Below, piece by piece: positions 7,657 through 15,183 of a DNA stretch of 41,549 nucleotides. The translations under genes and the position numbers were made by a program. Position 1 is the first letter of the stretch, and every line of letters begins with the position of its first letter. The notes under the pieces were generated by a model, which saw only the letters and a list, made by a program, of their open reading frames with translations, had not been told where the DNA came from and did no database searches. This DNA is from Ruminococcaceae bacterium UBA1404 (GTDB lineage: Bacteria > Bacillota > Clostridia > Oscillospirales > Ruminococcaceae), in contig DBQC01000005.1 in the NCBI GenBank assembly GCA_002305075.1, positions 516-42,064 of the forward strand. The letters are read 5' to 3'.

Positions 7657-8847
7657 ATGCACTTCCCACCGTTGCGTCATTGTCATCGGATGGCCACCGC
7701 AGTCCTTGGGGTCTGCTTGGTGCTGCTTTTTCTTTGCACCCTTCCTGCTTGTGCGCTGTCGGAAAGCGACATCGACTCCGAGGCTGCCATCCTGATGGAT
7801 GCCGATACCGGTGCTGTGCTCTATGCAAAAAACATCGATCGGCACATGGAACCGGCCAGCATAACCAAGATTATGACCGCCATGCTGGCGCTGGAGTACT
7901 GCAGCCCCTACGAGCAGTGTTCGGTCAGCCCCGAGGCCGTGCGGCTGCCGGCGGGCAGCTCACACATTGCCCTGTCCCCCGGCGAGCATCTGACGGTAGA
8001 ACAGGCGCTCTATGCGCTGATGTTGCCCTCGGCCAACGATGCCGCCAATGTTTTAGCCGAGTATGTATCCGGTTCTCAATCCGACTTTGTAGCGCTGATG
8101 AATCGGAGAGCCATCGGATTAGGTGCCAACAACACCCGATTTGCCAATGCCCATGGCTTGCCCGACCCCGAGCATTATACCACCGCCTACGACATGGCTC
8201 TTATCACCCGGGCCGCCACGCAGAGCGCAGCTTTTATGGACTACTTTGGTGCAGTAAGCTTCACTTTGCTCGCCACCAATCTCTCACCCGAGAGGCCTAT
8301 GACGAATTTCCAGCATATGCTCAATCCAACCAGCCCCCATTACGATGCCCGGGTGATAGGTGGCAAGGTGGGTTATACCCAACAGGCGGGCCACACCATG
8401 AGCACGCTGGCCGAAATGGACGGCCGCCGCCTAATCTGCGTGGTGATGAACACCGGCTCCCAGCAGAAATTTACCGACACCCGGACACTACTGGACTATG
8501 GCTTTAATAAAAGCCCCGATCCGCTTACTATTGGATCAGTGCGGCCTGTTGGTGGGCCCTCGCTGCTGGACCCGGACTGGGCACCGGCCCCCCCGGATAC
8601 CCTGCACACGCCGCCGGCAAAAGCCCCGACCACCGTCTCGGCGTGGGAGGCAATGACCCTTGTTTTGCTGCGTGGGGACCGCCTTTACCGATACGCCCTT
8701 GTAGCTCTGCTGCTCCTGATGCTCTGTGCGGTGCTGGTGCTGATTTATGCGGTGTGTGCACTGCTGAGAGGCATAAGGCAAGAAAAAACAACGCGAGAAT
8801 GGGGCTACACCCCCCGCCAGCAACATTCTCGGCGCAAAGTAACATAG
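7657..8847 (+). CDS. D-alanyl-D-alanine carboxypeptidase, S11 family, membrane anchored
   Basis: A penicillin-binding D,D-carboxypeptidase that trims the terminal D-Ala of peptidoglycan stem peptides outside the membrane. From the ATG at 7657 (AGGAG eight bases upstream; a TTG at 7618 lacks such a site) it has 396 residues. A signal peptide covers about residues 1-33. Active-site motifs are Ser68-Ile-Thr-Lys71 and Ser125-Ala-Asn127. The third motif reads Lys237-Val-Gly instead of the usual Lys-Thr-Gly. A hydrophobic helix at about 346-371 followed by a basic tail suggests a true C-terminal transmembrane anchor rather than the amphipathic helix of DacA. Between them lies a Pro-rich linker. DacA, DacB and DacF types cannot be told apart confidently. 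Confidence 0.9.
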   Translation: MHFPPLRHCHRMATAVLGVCLVLLFLCTLPACALSESDIDSEAAILMDADTGAVLYAKNIDRHMEPASITKIMTAMLALEYCSPYEQCSVSPEAVRLPAGSSHIALSPGEHLTVEQALYALMLPSANDAANVLAEYVSGSQSDFVALMNRRAIGLGANNTRFANAHGLPDPEHYTTAYDMALITRAATQSAAFMDYFGAVSFTLLATNLSPERPMTNFQHMLNPTSPHYDARVIGGKVGYTQQAGHTMSTLAEMDGRRLICVVMNTGSQQKFTDTRTLLDYGFNKSPDPLTIGSVRPVGGPSLLDPDWAPAPPDTLHTPPAKAPTTVSAWEAMTLVLLRGDRLYRYALVALLLLMLCAVLVLIYAVCALLRGIRQEKTTREWGYTPRQQHSRRKVT

Positions 8848-8875
8848 AATTAAATATTATAATTTTCCCCGAAGC

Positions 8876-8910
8876 GGAGCCGCTAAATAACAGGCGGCTC
8901 CTTTTTGCTT
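8876..8910 (+). terminator. Terminator of the D,D-carboxypeptidase gene
   Basis: GGAGCCGC (8876-8883) pairs with GCGGCTCC (8894-8901) and is followed by TTTTTGCTTT. It begins 28 bases after the stop codon. Confidence 0.88.
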
Positions 8911-8980
8911 TGTGTGCAGATAAGTGGGATACCTATTATTTGCGACATTTGTCGACACTATGAAGCTGCAATTTATCCGT

Positions 8981-9014
8981 CAACCCCAAATTGTAATCGG
9001 GTTGTCGGTTTTTT
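8981..9014 (+). terminator. Second hairpin with T-run, possible back-up terminator
   Basis: CAACCC (8981-8986) and GGGTTG (8999-9004) form a 6-bp stem followed shortly by six T. It lies just before the promoter of the ABC transporter operon. The remaining 8911-8980 stretch shows no gene. Confidence 0.35.
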
Positions 9015-9018
9015 GATA

Positions 9019-9048
9019 TTGTCAAAGGGTAGCATTCTTTTGTATAAT
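9019..9048 (+). promoter_or_regulatory. Sigma-A promoter of the ABC transporter operon
   Basis: TTGTCA (9019-9024), 18 bases, TATAAT (9043-9048). The leader to the TTG start is about 55 bases, AT-rich, with no recognised riboswitch. Confidence 0.72.
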
Positions 9049-9108
9049 TCAAGAGAGTTGCATTTTGTTGTATTTTATATAACCTATTTCTTACATGAGG
9101 TGATACCA

Positions 9109-10110
9109 TTGAAATTGCGTAACTTTAGTCTTTTGCTGTTAACTTTTGTTTTGTCAGCTACCTTGCTCATAGGCTGCGGTGGATCTAAGACCGAAAACGC
9201 TCAGGTGGTCAACATCCTATCTGCCAACTACGAAGAGCAAATTGCCATTCAGCTGGATTATCTTCGCGAGCTCTTCCCCGACGCCCAAATCAACATAACC
9301 TATATGTCCTCGGGTAAGCTGGCCGCCAAACTTCAGGCCGAAGGGCCCGACGGCGAGACCGACATTGCCCTCTCCCTCTCGAGCGGCTACGCCAATCAGC
9401 TCAAGGACGCCGGTCTGCTGATGCCCTACGAGGCGACCACCCCCTATAAGACCGAGTATGCCGATCCTGATAACATCATTCTACCCAACGGTGTTTGGGC
9501 CGGCGCAATTTTGGTCAATACCGCTGAGCTCAGCCGGCTGGGTCTTCCCGAACCCACCAGCTATAAGGACCTTCTTGACCCTGTCTATAAAGGCCACATC
9601 GTTATGAGCAGCCCGGTTAGCTCCTCCACCGGATACTTCTTTTTGCAGGGTATCCTTAACCTCTATGGCGAGGAGGGCGGCTGGGATTACTTCGATAAGC
9701 TCAGTGAGAACATTATGCTGTTTGGCGAATCCGGCTCTATCCCCTCCTCCATGGTGGAAAAGGGCGAGGTGGCCATTGGCCTGGGCATCGACTACGAGGG
9801 TATGCGCCTGGCCGCCGACGGTAAGCCGGTTAAGGTGATCTTTGCCGAGGAGGGTGCCCCCTTCGACTACGACACCGTGCTGCTCATCAAGCGCAACAAT
9901 CCCCCCAGCGAGTTTGTTTTGGCCGTGATGGAGGCCATCACCAGCCCCGAAGGCAACGCGGTATTTAACAACTACAACATCTCGGTGCTCGAGGGTGTGG
10001 CCGACCGGGGCGAGTATCCCGCGGACTTTAAGTTGCTGGATATGACCGGCATTGCCGACCCCGAGCTCAAAACCATCAATACCAACACATGGAGCGAACG
10101 CTATGAGTAG
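9109..10110 (+). CDS. ABC transporter substrate-binding lipoprotein
   Basis: A 333-residue extracytoplasmic solute-binding protein tethered to the membrane. The start is a TTG at 9109, supported by GAGGTGAT just upstream; the reading frame upstream of it has no comparable site. Residues 1-20 form a lipoprotein signal ending in the lipobox LIGC. The mature part is a family 1-like periplasmic-binding fold, similar in outline to iron(III), spermidine or 2-aminoethylphosphonate binders of the AfuA/PotD/PhnS type (stretches VWAGAILVNTAEL, SYKDLLDPVYKGHIVMSSP, IPSSMVEKGEVAIGLGIDYEG). The ligand cannot be assigned from sequence. The stop overlaps the start of the ATPase gene (ATGAGTAG), so translation is coupled. 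Confidence 0.88.
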   Translation: MKLRNFSLLLLTFVLSATLLIGCGGSKTENAQVVNILSANYEEQIAIQLDYLRELFPDAQINITYMSSGKLAAKLQAEGPDGETDIALSLSSGYANQLKDAGLLMPYEATTPYKTEYADPDNIILPNGVWAGAILVNTAELSRLGLPEPTSYKDLLDPVYKGHIVMSSPVSSSTGYFFLQGILNLYGEEGGWDYFDKLSENIMLFGESGSIPSSMVEKGEVAIGLGIDYEGMRLAADGKPVKVIFAEEGAPFDYDTVLLIKRNNPPSEFVLAVMEAITSPEGNAVFNNYNISVLEGVADRGEYPADFKLLDMTGIADPELKTINTNTWSERYE

Positions 10111-10873
10111 TCAGCTGCTCAGAATCGAGGGGCTTAACAAGCACTATGGAGCCCAACATGTTCTTAAGGATATTAGCTGCCAGGTTAATAAGGGCGAGTT
10201 TATATCCATCCTGGGGCCTTCGGGCTGTGGTAAAACTACACTGCTGCGTTCCATCATCGGGTTAGAGGTGCCCGATGATGGACGCATCTTTCATAACGAT
10301 GTGGAAATTACCCACCTGCCCCCGGATAAGCGGGGCTTTACTATTGTGTTTCAGGACTATGCGCTGTTCCCCCACATGACCCTCTATGACAATGTGGCCT
10401 ACGGCCTCAAACTTAAAAAGATGCCGCCCGCCGAAATTAAAGAGCGGGTTATGTCTACCCTTGGTCTGTTAAAGCTGTCTAAAGCGGTAAAAAAGTATCC
10501 CTCCCAGCTTTCGGGCGGAATGCAGCAGCGGGCAGCCATTGCCCGCTCGTTGGTTCTGGGCAGCGACCTTATGCTGCTCGACGAGCCCTTTTCGGCGCTG
10601 GACGCCGTGGTCAAGGTCGATCTCGGGGAAGAATTGCAGGAGCTGCGGCGACAGTTCGACATTACCATGATTATGGTGACCCACGATCAAGAGGAGGCCT
10701 TCTCTCTAAGCGACCGCATTATCCTGATGAATCGTGGTGCTATTGAGGCCGATGCCACCCCTGCCGATCTATATAAAATGGGAGACAACCCCTTTATCAA
10801 GACCTTTATCGTCGACCAAATCAACAAGAGGGCCCGGTATGTATGGGCACTTAGCAGGGGGGGATCCGCTTGA
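10103..10873 (+). CDS. ABC transporter ATP-binding protein
   Basis: The energising ATPase of the importer, 256 residues. Walker A GPSGCGKTT is at 38-46, the Q-loop VFQDYALFP around 82-90, the signature LSGGMQQR at 136-143, Walker B LMLLDE at 156-161, and the H-loop VTHDQEEA follows. It belongs to the CUT1/PotA-FbpC-like group, but stops soon after the ATPase core and lacks the C-terminal TOBE/regulatory domain found in about 350-residue relatives. ATG at 10103 with GGAG eight bases upstream overlaps the lipoprotein stop, and the stop TGA overlaps the TTG start of the permease. Substrate unknown. Confidence 0.93.
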   Translation: MSSQLLRIEGLNKHYGAQHVLKDISCQVNKGEFISILGPSGCGKTTLLRSIIGLEVPDDGRIFHNDVEITHLPPDKRGFTIVFQDYALFPHMTLYDNVAYGLKLKKMPPAEIKERVMSTLGLLKLSKAVKKYPSQLSGGMQQRAAIARSLVLGSDLMLLDEPFSALDAVVKVDLGEELQELRRQFDITMIMVTHDQEEAFSLSDRIILMNRGAIEADATPADLYKMGDNPFIKTFIVDQINKRARYVWALSRGGSA

Positions 10874-12528
10874 TAAAAAATAGCTCCCTCTCCACCCGAG
10901 TTAACCGGGGATCTACCGCGCTGGTGATCGCACTGCTGGCTGCCGTTGTTCTAATTAACCTGATTCTGCCCATGCTCGCCTTGCTGACAAAATCGGTCGA
11001 TTTCGAGCCCTTTTATGAGGGCTTTCGTTCTACGCTCCGTAGCAATGCCACCAAAAAGGCCCTGTTTAACTCGGTTTGGATTTCGCTAACAGCCAGCTTT
11101 ATCGCGGTAGCATCGGCCTTCTTTTTTGCGTATATCGTGGAATACAAGCTCACCGACCGGCTGCGCAAAATCTATCGCTTTCTCTCCATTCTGCCCATGC
11201 TGGTCCCCTCTATCACCCACGGTATTGTCATCATCTATCTGTTTGGGCGCAGAGGCATCTTTACCCGTTTGTTTGGCTTTCAGCTGCCTATATACGGCCC
11301 ATTGGGCGTGATCATGGGTAGCTTTTTTTACGCCTTTCCCATCGCCTTTTTGGTGCTGAGTCAGGGATTTGCCAACTTGGACGGACGGCTGTACGAAAAC
11401 GCCATCATCCTTGGGGTGCGCCCGCTGCGCCGCATGGTGGAAATTGTGTTCCCCGTGATGAAATATGCCGTGTTTTCGGCCTATTCGGTCTGCTTTACCA
11501 TGATATTTACCGACTATGGTATTCCTTTGTCGGTGGGGGGTACATATGCCATATTGCCGATTTTGTTTTATAAAAATGTGGTGGGTATGCTCAACTTCTC
11601 TCGGGGCGCCGTTTACAGTGCCATGATTTTGGTGCCTGCGATTATCGTCTATTTGCTGGACATCTTCTATTTTAGCAAAAGACAGGTAAGCTCCCGGCAC
11701 AATATCATCCCTGTCAACTCGGGACCCTTTCACATTTTGCAAAAGGTAGCCTTTGGTTTTATGACCCTCTGCATAGTCACACCCATTGTGCTCATTATCA
11801 TTGCCCCCTTTGTGCAGGCTTGGCCCTACGACCTTACCCTCACAGTTTCCCACTTTGCACGGATTATCCGGGTGGGCAGACTGGGGCAGTTGGTGACCAA
11901 CTCGGTGACTATCGCACTTCTAACTGGGCTGTTTGGCACCATACTGGCCTTTGTGGCCGGCTATATGTACATACGCAACCAGGACGGCTTTTTTGCAGCT
12001 AAACGCTTTACTCATGGGCTTTACATGATTTCGCTTGCCATACCGGGGCTGGCGCTGGGCCTTGGCTTTGCGTTGTTCTTTAGAGGCACGCCCATCTACG
12101 GCACCATGGCCATTATGATTACGGTCAATGTCATGCACTTTTTCGGCTCGCCCTATATGATGGTGCTCAGCCACTTTAAGCTGCTAAATCCCAACCTTGA
12201 ATCTATCTGCTACACCCTAGGCGGCAATCGCCTGCATGTGCTTAAGGATGTTATCCTGCCCAACAGCTACAAAATGCTACTGGATGTATTTGTTTACTTT
12301 TTTACCAACACCATGATTACCATTTCGGCGGTTAGTCTGCTTTATAGCCATAAAACCATGACACTGGCTCTGCAAATTACCGCCTACAACGACCAGGGCA
12401 CCTGGGAGAGCGCCGTGGCAATCTCGCTGGTTATTCTGGGCATTAATATGGGTATGCGCCTTTTGCAAAACCTGCGCCTGGAGCGCCACCACGCACGCAA
12501 CGGAAGTGCCAACCTCATCGATGCCTAG
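10870..12528 (+). CDS. ABC transporter permease with two fused membrane domains
   Basis: A 552-residue inner-membrane permease in which two BPD_transp_1 units are fused, each with about six helices, as in FbpB-type iron or phosphonate importers. The coupling (EAA-type) loops are visible in each half: YENAIILGVRPLRRMVEIV in the first and LESICYTLGGNRLHVLKDV in the second, with LPNSYK following. The halves meet near residue 270-290. The start is a TTG at 10870 overlapping the ATPase stop, preceded by a run of seven G. It ends the operon; no terminator is evident before the next promoter. The partner ATPase is single, so it presumably acts as a homodimer. Confidence 0.9.
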   Translation: MIKNSSLSTRVNRGSTALVIALLAAVVLINLILPMLALLTKSVDFEPFYEGFRSTLRSNATKKALFNSVWISLTASFIAVASAFFFAYIVEYKLTDRLRKIYRFLSILPMLVPSITHGIVIIYLFGRRGIFTRLFGFQLPIYGPLGVIMGSFFYAFPIAFLVLSQGFANLDGRLYENAIILGVRPLRRMVEIVFPVMKYAVFSAYSVCFTMIFTDYGIPLSVGGTYAILPILFYKNVVGMLNFSRGAVYSAMILVPAIIVYLLDIFYFSKRQVSSRHNIIPVNSGPFHILQKVAFGFMTLCIVTPIVLIIIAPFVQAWPYDLTLTVSHFARIIRVGRLGQLVTNSVTIALLTGLFGTILAFVAGYMYIRNQDGFFAAKRFTHGLYMISLAIPGLALGLGFALFFRGTPIYGTMAIMITVNVMHFFGSPYMMVLSHFKLLNPNLESICYTLGGNRLHVLKDVILPNSYKMLLDVFVYFFTNTMITISAVSLLYSHKTMTLALQITAYNDQGTWESAVAISLVILGINMGMRLLQNLRLERHHARNGSANLIDA

Positions 12529-12531
12529 GGC

Positions 12532-12560
12532 TTGTCAATCCAGGAGTCTTAAGATACAAT
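12532..12560 (+). promoter_or_regulatory. Sigma-A promoter of the M20 amidohydrolase gene
   Basis: TTGTCA (12532-12537), 17 bases, TACAAT (12555-12560), starting four bases after the permease stop. The hydrolase can thus be expressed separately from the transporter, although read-through is also possible. Confidence 0.6.
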
Positions 12561-12623
12561 ACTCGTAAGCGGAGTTGCTTTCGCTCGGCTTTTGCCTGAA
12601 TGATGAGATGGGAGTGTTACGAG

Positions 12624-13829
12624 ATGTTCGACAAAACCCGCGACACAAAACGGCTGACCAACTATTTCGAGGCTTTTTTCCCCATCGGCGCCAATCCCGA
12701 TGGTATTAGTGTTACCCGACTGGGCTACACCGAGGTGGAGGACGAGATGCACGCCTTGTTTGTCCGGATGGCCGAGTCCGAGGGCTTTACCACCTACACA
12801 GATGAAGTGGGTAACACCTATGCCGCAAGTAGCATGGCCGAGCCGTATATTCTGGTAGGCTCCCACCTGGATTCGGTGGTTCAAGGCGGCCGTTACGACG
12901 GCCCGGCCGGCGTAATAGGCGGCTTGCTGCTGATGGTGCTGCTCAAGGAAGCCGGCCTTGATATTCCCCTGCGGGTGGCGGCCTTCCGCTGCGAGGAATC
13001 GAGCAACTTTGGCTGCGCCACCATGGGCAGCGGCCTTATCACCGGTGCCCTTACAGCCGAAAAGGTACAGAAATTTAAAGGGCGCGACGGTGTTCCCTTT
13101 ACCGAGGTTTTTACCCGGCGGGGACACAGCCTAACACCCAAGATGATATCCGGCCTTAAGGCCTATTTTGAAATCCATATTGAGCAGGGCAAGGTGCTTG
13201 AGGAGACCCGCACCCAAATCGGCGTGGTCACCAGCATCGCCGGACCCCGCCGCTTTTCGATAGAGCTAAGGGGCCTTGCTGAGCACTCGGGGGCCACCCC
13301 CATGGGTATGCGGGCCGACGCACTCTGCGCCGCCGCTGAAATCATTCTGGCGCTTGAGAAAATTGCCACCGCCGAGCCCGACTCGGTGGCCACCGTCGGC
13401 GTTGTTCATAACACGCCCAATGCCCTTAATGTGGTGCCCGGTCTTACCCAGATTGGCGTGGACTTGCGCAGCATCACAAACGATAGCCTCGACCGTATGG
13501 AGTCGGCCATGCGGACCACCGTGCAGTCTATCTGCGAGGAACGGGGTGTGTTCCCTACCATAAGCTTTACCAGCGGCACCGCACCGGTTGCCCTCTCTCC
13601 CGTGCTCATCGACCGACTTAGCGAATCGGCAGAGCGGCTAGGCATCAGCTACCGCCGTATGCCCAGCGGCGCCGGGCACGACGCCATGGAGTTTCCTCCC
13701 CTCTGCGATACGGGAATGCTGTTTATCCCCTGCGAAAAGGGCATCAGCCACAACGGCCTTGAGCAGGCCTCGTTAGAGGATCTGTTAGAGGCGGTCTATG
13801 TGCTTTTTGATACCGTTACCCGGATCTAA
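12624..13829 (+). CDS. M20 family amidohydrolase (N-carbamoyl-L-amino acid hydrolase / allantoate amidohydrolase type)
   Basis: A dinuclear metal hydrolase of 401 residues that cleaves a carbamoyl or ureido C-N bond; the family includes AmaB/HyuC, AllC and beta-ureidopropionase. Metal-site motifs are GSHLDSVVQGGRYDG (His and Asp ligands), FRCEESSNFG (catalytic Glu and Glu ligand), HIEQGKVLE (His ligand), and the dimer-interface and substrate residues in SGAGHDAM and GISHNGLE. No signal peptide. ATG at 12624 is chosen over 12600 because GGGAG lies nine bases before it. Its position directly after the ABC importer could mean that the importer supplies a ureido compound, but this is inference only. 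The exact substrate is undecided. Confidence 0.88.
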   Translation: MFDKTRDTKRLTNYFEAFFPIGANPDGISVTRLGYTEVEDEMHALFVRMAESEGFTTYTDEVGNTYAASSMAEPYILVGSHLDSVVQGGRYDGPAGVIGGLLLMVLLKEAGLDIPLRVAAFRCEESSNFGCATMGSGLITGALTAEKVQKFKGRDGVPFTEVFTRRGHSLTPKMISGLKAYFEIHIEQGKVLEETRTQIGVVTSIAGPRRFSIELRGLAEHSGATPMGMRADALCAAAEIILALEKIATAEPDSVATVGVVHNTPNALNVVPGLTQIGVDLRSITNDSLDRMESAMRTTVQSICEERGVFPTISFTSGTAPVALSPVLIDRLSESAERLGISYRRMPSGAGHDAMEFPPLCDTGMLFIPCEKGISHNGLEQASLEDLLEAVYVLFDTVTRI

Positions 13830-13836
13830 ACAAATC

Positions 13837-13871
13837 AAAAAGCCCCCCCGATGGATATCGGGGGGCTTTTT
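13837..13871. terminator. Bidirectional terminator
   Basis: An A-run, AGCCCCCCCGAT, a short GGAT loop, ATCGGGGGGCT and a T-run between the convergent amidohydrolase and ribU genes. One extra C makes a small bulge. Confidence 0.9.
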
Positions 13872-13887
13872 GTATGGGGATGCCGGT

Positions 13888-14565
13888 TTAGATAATGCCC
13901 TGCATCACCAAGATCATCAGAATGCCACTAATCAGCACAAAACCGGCCACCAGCATCACACCAAGGTTTATGCCCTTGCTGGCCTTTTGGGCCAGCGAAT
14001 CCGACTCGGGGATAATGCGGGCTCTGCGCAGCGTTCCCACCAGCGGCTTATAGATAAGTAAAATAAGCGCAGTATTGAGAAATCCCTTTAGCAGATTGAA
14101 AGGCAAAAAAGCCGGAATAAGCATGGCGGCCACTGTCTCACGGGGGACTTTGAGAAAATAAGGGGTAATGTAGTAATTCCAAAGCAGCATGGAAGCGGTG
14201 AGAAGTACGGTGCCTATCAGCATTCCCACCACCGCGCCGGACAAGGTTTTGCGGCGCTGGTAGATATACGAGGCCGTACAGGCATAGGCGGCCGTACTCA
14301 TAACATTCATGAGCAAACCAATAAGACCGGTGCTGCTTACCGTAAGCATCTCGGCAATGGAAACCACCACCGACACCGCCAAGGCGGACATGGGGCCGTA
14401 AATAAAGCCGGCAATAGTGATGATAACATCCTTGGGCTCATACTTTAAAAACAGCACCACCGGCACCTTGCCCACGGCCATCACCACATAGGAGAGGGCT
14501 GCCAGCATTCCCAGGGTGACAAGCTTTTGCACATTAAAACGGCGGGATGACATAGAATTTTGCAT
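13888..14565 (-). CDS. ribU: Riboflavin ECF transporter substrate-specificity protein
   Basis: RibU is the S component that binds riboflavin and works with the shared EcfA-EcfA'-EcfT module, not found here. The 225-residue protein has about six hydrophobic helices and the RibU stretch VVLFLKYEPKDVIITIAGFI near the N-terminus. The start at 14565 has AAAGGAGG seven bases upstream; in-frame ATGs at 14592 and 14586 lie upstream of that site and are unlikely. A long C-terminal extension with an extra hydrophobic helix (last 30 residues) follows a polar segment rich in Arg, Ser and Lys. Regulation is by the FMN riboswitch at 14672-14788, probably at the level of translation. Confidence 0.93.
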   Translation of the reverse strand: MQNSMSSRRFNVQKLVTLGMLAALSYVVMAVGKVPVVLFLKYEPKDVIITIAGFIYGPMSALAVSVVVSIAEMLTVSSTGLIGLLMNVMSTAAYACTASYIYQRRKTLSGAVVGMLIGTVLLTASMLLWNYYITPYFLKVPRETVAAMLIPAFLPFNLLKGFLNTALILLIYKPLVGTLRRARIIPESDSLAQKASKGINLGVMLVAGFVLISGILMILVMQGII

Positions 14566-14573
14566 AAAAAAGC

Positions 14574-14633
14574 CTCCTTTAATCATAAACACCCGAACGA
14601 CGATTGTCCTTCAGGTGTTATCATTCAAAGGAG
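14574..14633 (-). promoter_or_regulatory. Shine-Dalgarno-sequestering hairpin of ribU
   Basis: In the minus-strand RNA, CUCCUUU (14627-14633) is complementary to AAAGGAG (14574-14580), the ribU Shine-Dalgarno sequence. The pairing continues inward through a 24-position stem with about three mismatches, ending in ACACCUGAA with UUCGGGUGU around a 12-base loop. No U-run follows, so this is a translational expression platform rather than a terminator. A competing small hairpin, CATTC/GAATG, places the anti-SD bases in its loop. Confidence 0.7.
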
Positions 14634-14671
14634 AATGGTATCTATGCGCTTTGGGCGCCTACATACAAAAC

Positions 14672-14788
14672 ACATCTTCTTTCATCCAGACTTTAACTGT
14701 CGGTATTGGAGTTGCACCAATTCAGCGCCTAAACGCTCGCGGACTATACCGCCGATCGGGAATTTCACCCTGCCCTGAAGACATCTAT
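14672..14788 (-). ncRNA. FMN riboswitch (RFN element)
   Basis: The minus strand shows the conserved RFN core in order: CUUCAGGGCAGGGUGAAAUU, CCCGAUCGGCGGUAUAGUCC, GCGAGCG, a UUGGUGCAACUCCAAU arm, ACCGACAGUUAAAGUCUGG and AUGAAAGAAGAUG closing P1. This is an essentially complete FMN-binding aptamer. Bound FMN is expected to reduce ribU expression. It lies between the promoter at 14805 and ribU. Confidence 0.97.
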
Positions 14789-14804
14789 TCAAGTGTTTGT
14801 TTAT

Positions 14805-14833
14805 ATTATAGCGTCAAAACAGCAAAAAAGCAA
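14805..14833 (-). promoter_or_regulatory. Sigma-A promoter of the ribU transcript
   Basis: Minus-strand TTGCTT (14828-14833), 17 bases, and a perfect TATAAT (14805-14810). Transcription would start about ten bases before the riboswitch P1 stem. Confidence 0.65.
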
Positions 14834-14864
14834 GAGGGAGAACGCACTTTGCCGTGGCTTCCAT

Positions 14865-14896
14865 GCAAAGGGGGCCGCAGAAAAGATCTGCGGCCC
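14865..14896 (-). terminator. Terminator of the rubredoxin gene
   Basis: A perfect 9-bp GC-rich stem (GGGCCGCAG with CTGCGGCCC, 7-base loop) 20 bases past the rubredoxin stop. The T-run on the minus strand is short (CCTTTG). Confidence 0.55.
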
Positions 14897-14916
14897 ACGG
14901 GCGGAGCCTGAGAGAC

Positions 14917-15078
14917 CTAGGCCGGTTCGAAGGAATCGGTATCTACACCGCACAGGGGGCAGACAAAGCCGTCCTCCACCAGTTTCTCCCATTTGGTGCC
15001 GGGATCATAGCCACCGTCGGCATAACCCTCGGCCTCGTCGTACTCCCAGCCGCAAACAATGCAAACATATTTAGCCAT
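14917..15078 (-). CDS. Rubredoxin
   Basis: A 53-residue one-iron electron carrier. The two cysteine pairs are Cys6-x2-Cys9-Gly (YVCIVCGWEYDE) and Cys40-x2-Cys43-Gly (FVCPLCGV), with the usual DPGTKWE turn and SFEPA C-terminus. Length and spacing are canonical. The ATG at 15078 is preceded by AAGGAGG. The gene has its own promoter and is monocistronic, between uvrA and the ribU promoter. Rubredoxins in anaerobes pass electrons to rubrerythrin, flavodiiron proteins or superoxide reductase; none of these partners is in the window. Confidence 0.96.
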   Translation of the reverse strand: MAKYVCIVCGWEYDEAEGYADGGYDPGTKWEKLVEDGFVCPLCGVDTDSFEPA

Positions 15079-15111
15079 ATGCACAACCTCCTTGAATTTG
15101 GTTTCAAGCTT

Positions 15112-15140
15112 AGCATAGTGGTTTTTGTGGCGCCTGTAAA
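15112..15140 (-). promoter_or_regulatory. Sigma-A promoter of the rubredoxin gene
   Basis: Minus-strand TTTACA (15135-15140), 17 bases, TATGCT (15112-15117), about 25 bases upstream of the ribosome binding site. Confidence 0.65.
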
Positions 15141-15183
15141 GTACTTATTCCTGAAAATTACCTAAGATTTTTACTCTATCTTC

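Noticed and set aside
6972..8507. Open frame of 511 codons on the plus strand across cobS and the carboxypeptidase gene
   Set aside because: It runs out of frame through two genes with clear family motifs, crosses a terminator, and its translation is rich in Arg, Cys and His without any motif. A product of high G+C.
8948..8956. Spo0A box-like TTTGTCGAC before the ABC transporter operon
   Set aside because: A single imperfect match about 70 bases upstream of the promoter, part of a short GTCGAC palindrome; not enough to claim regulation.
14594..14614. Rho-independent terminator in the ribU leader
   Set aside because: The hairpin ACACCTGAA/TTCGGGTGT is followed by TTATGATTAAAGG, not a U-run; it is better explained as the top of the Shine-Dalgarno-sequestering stem.
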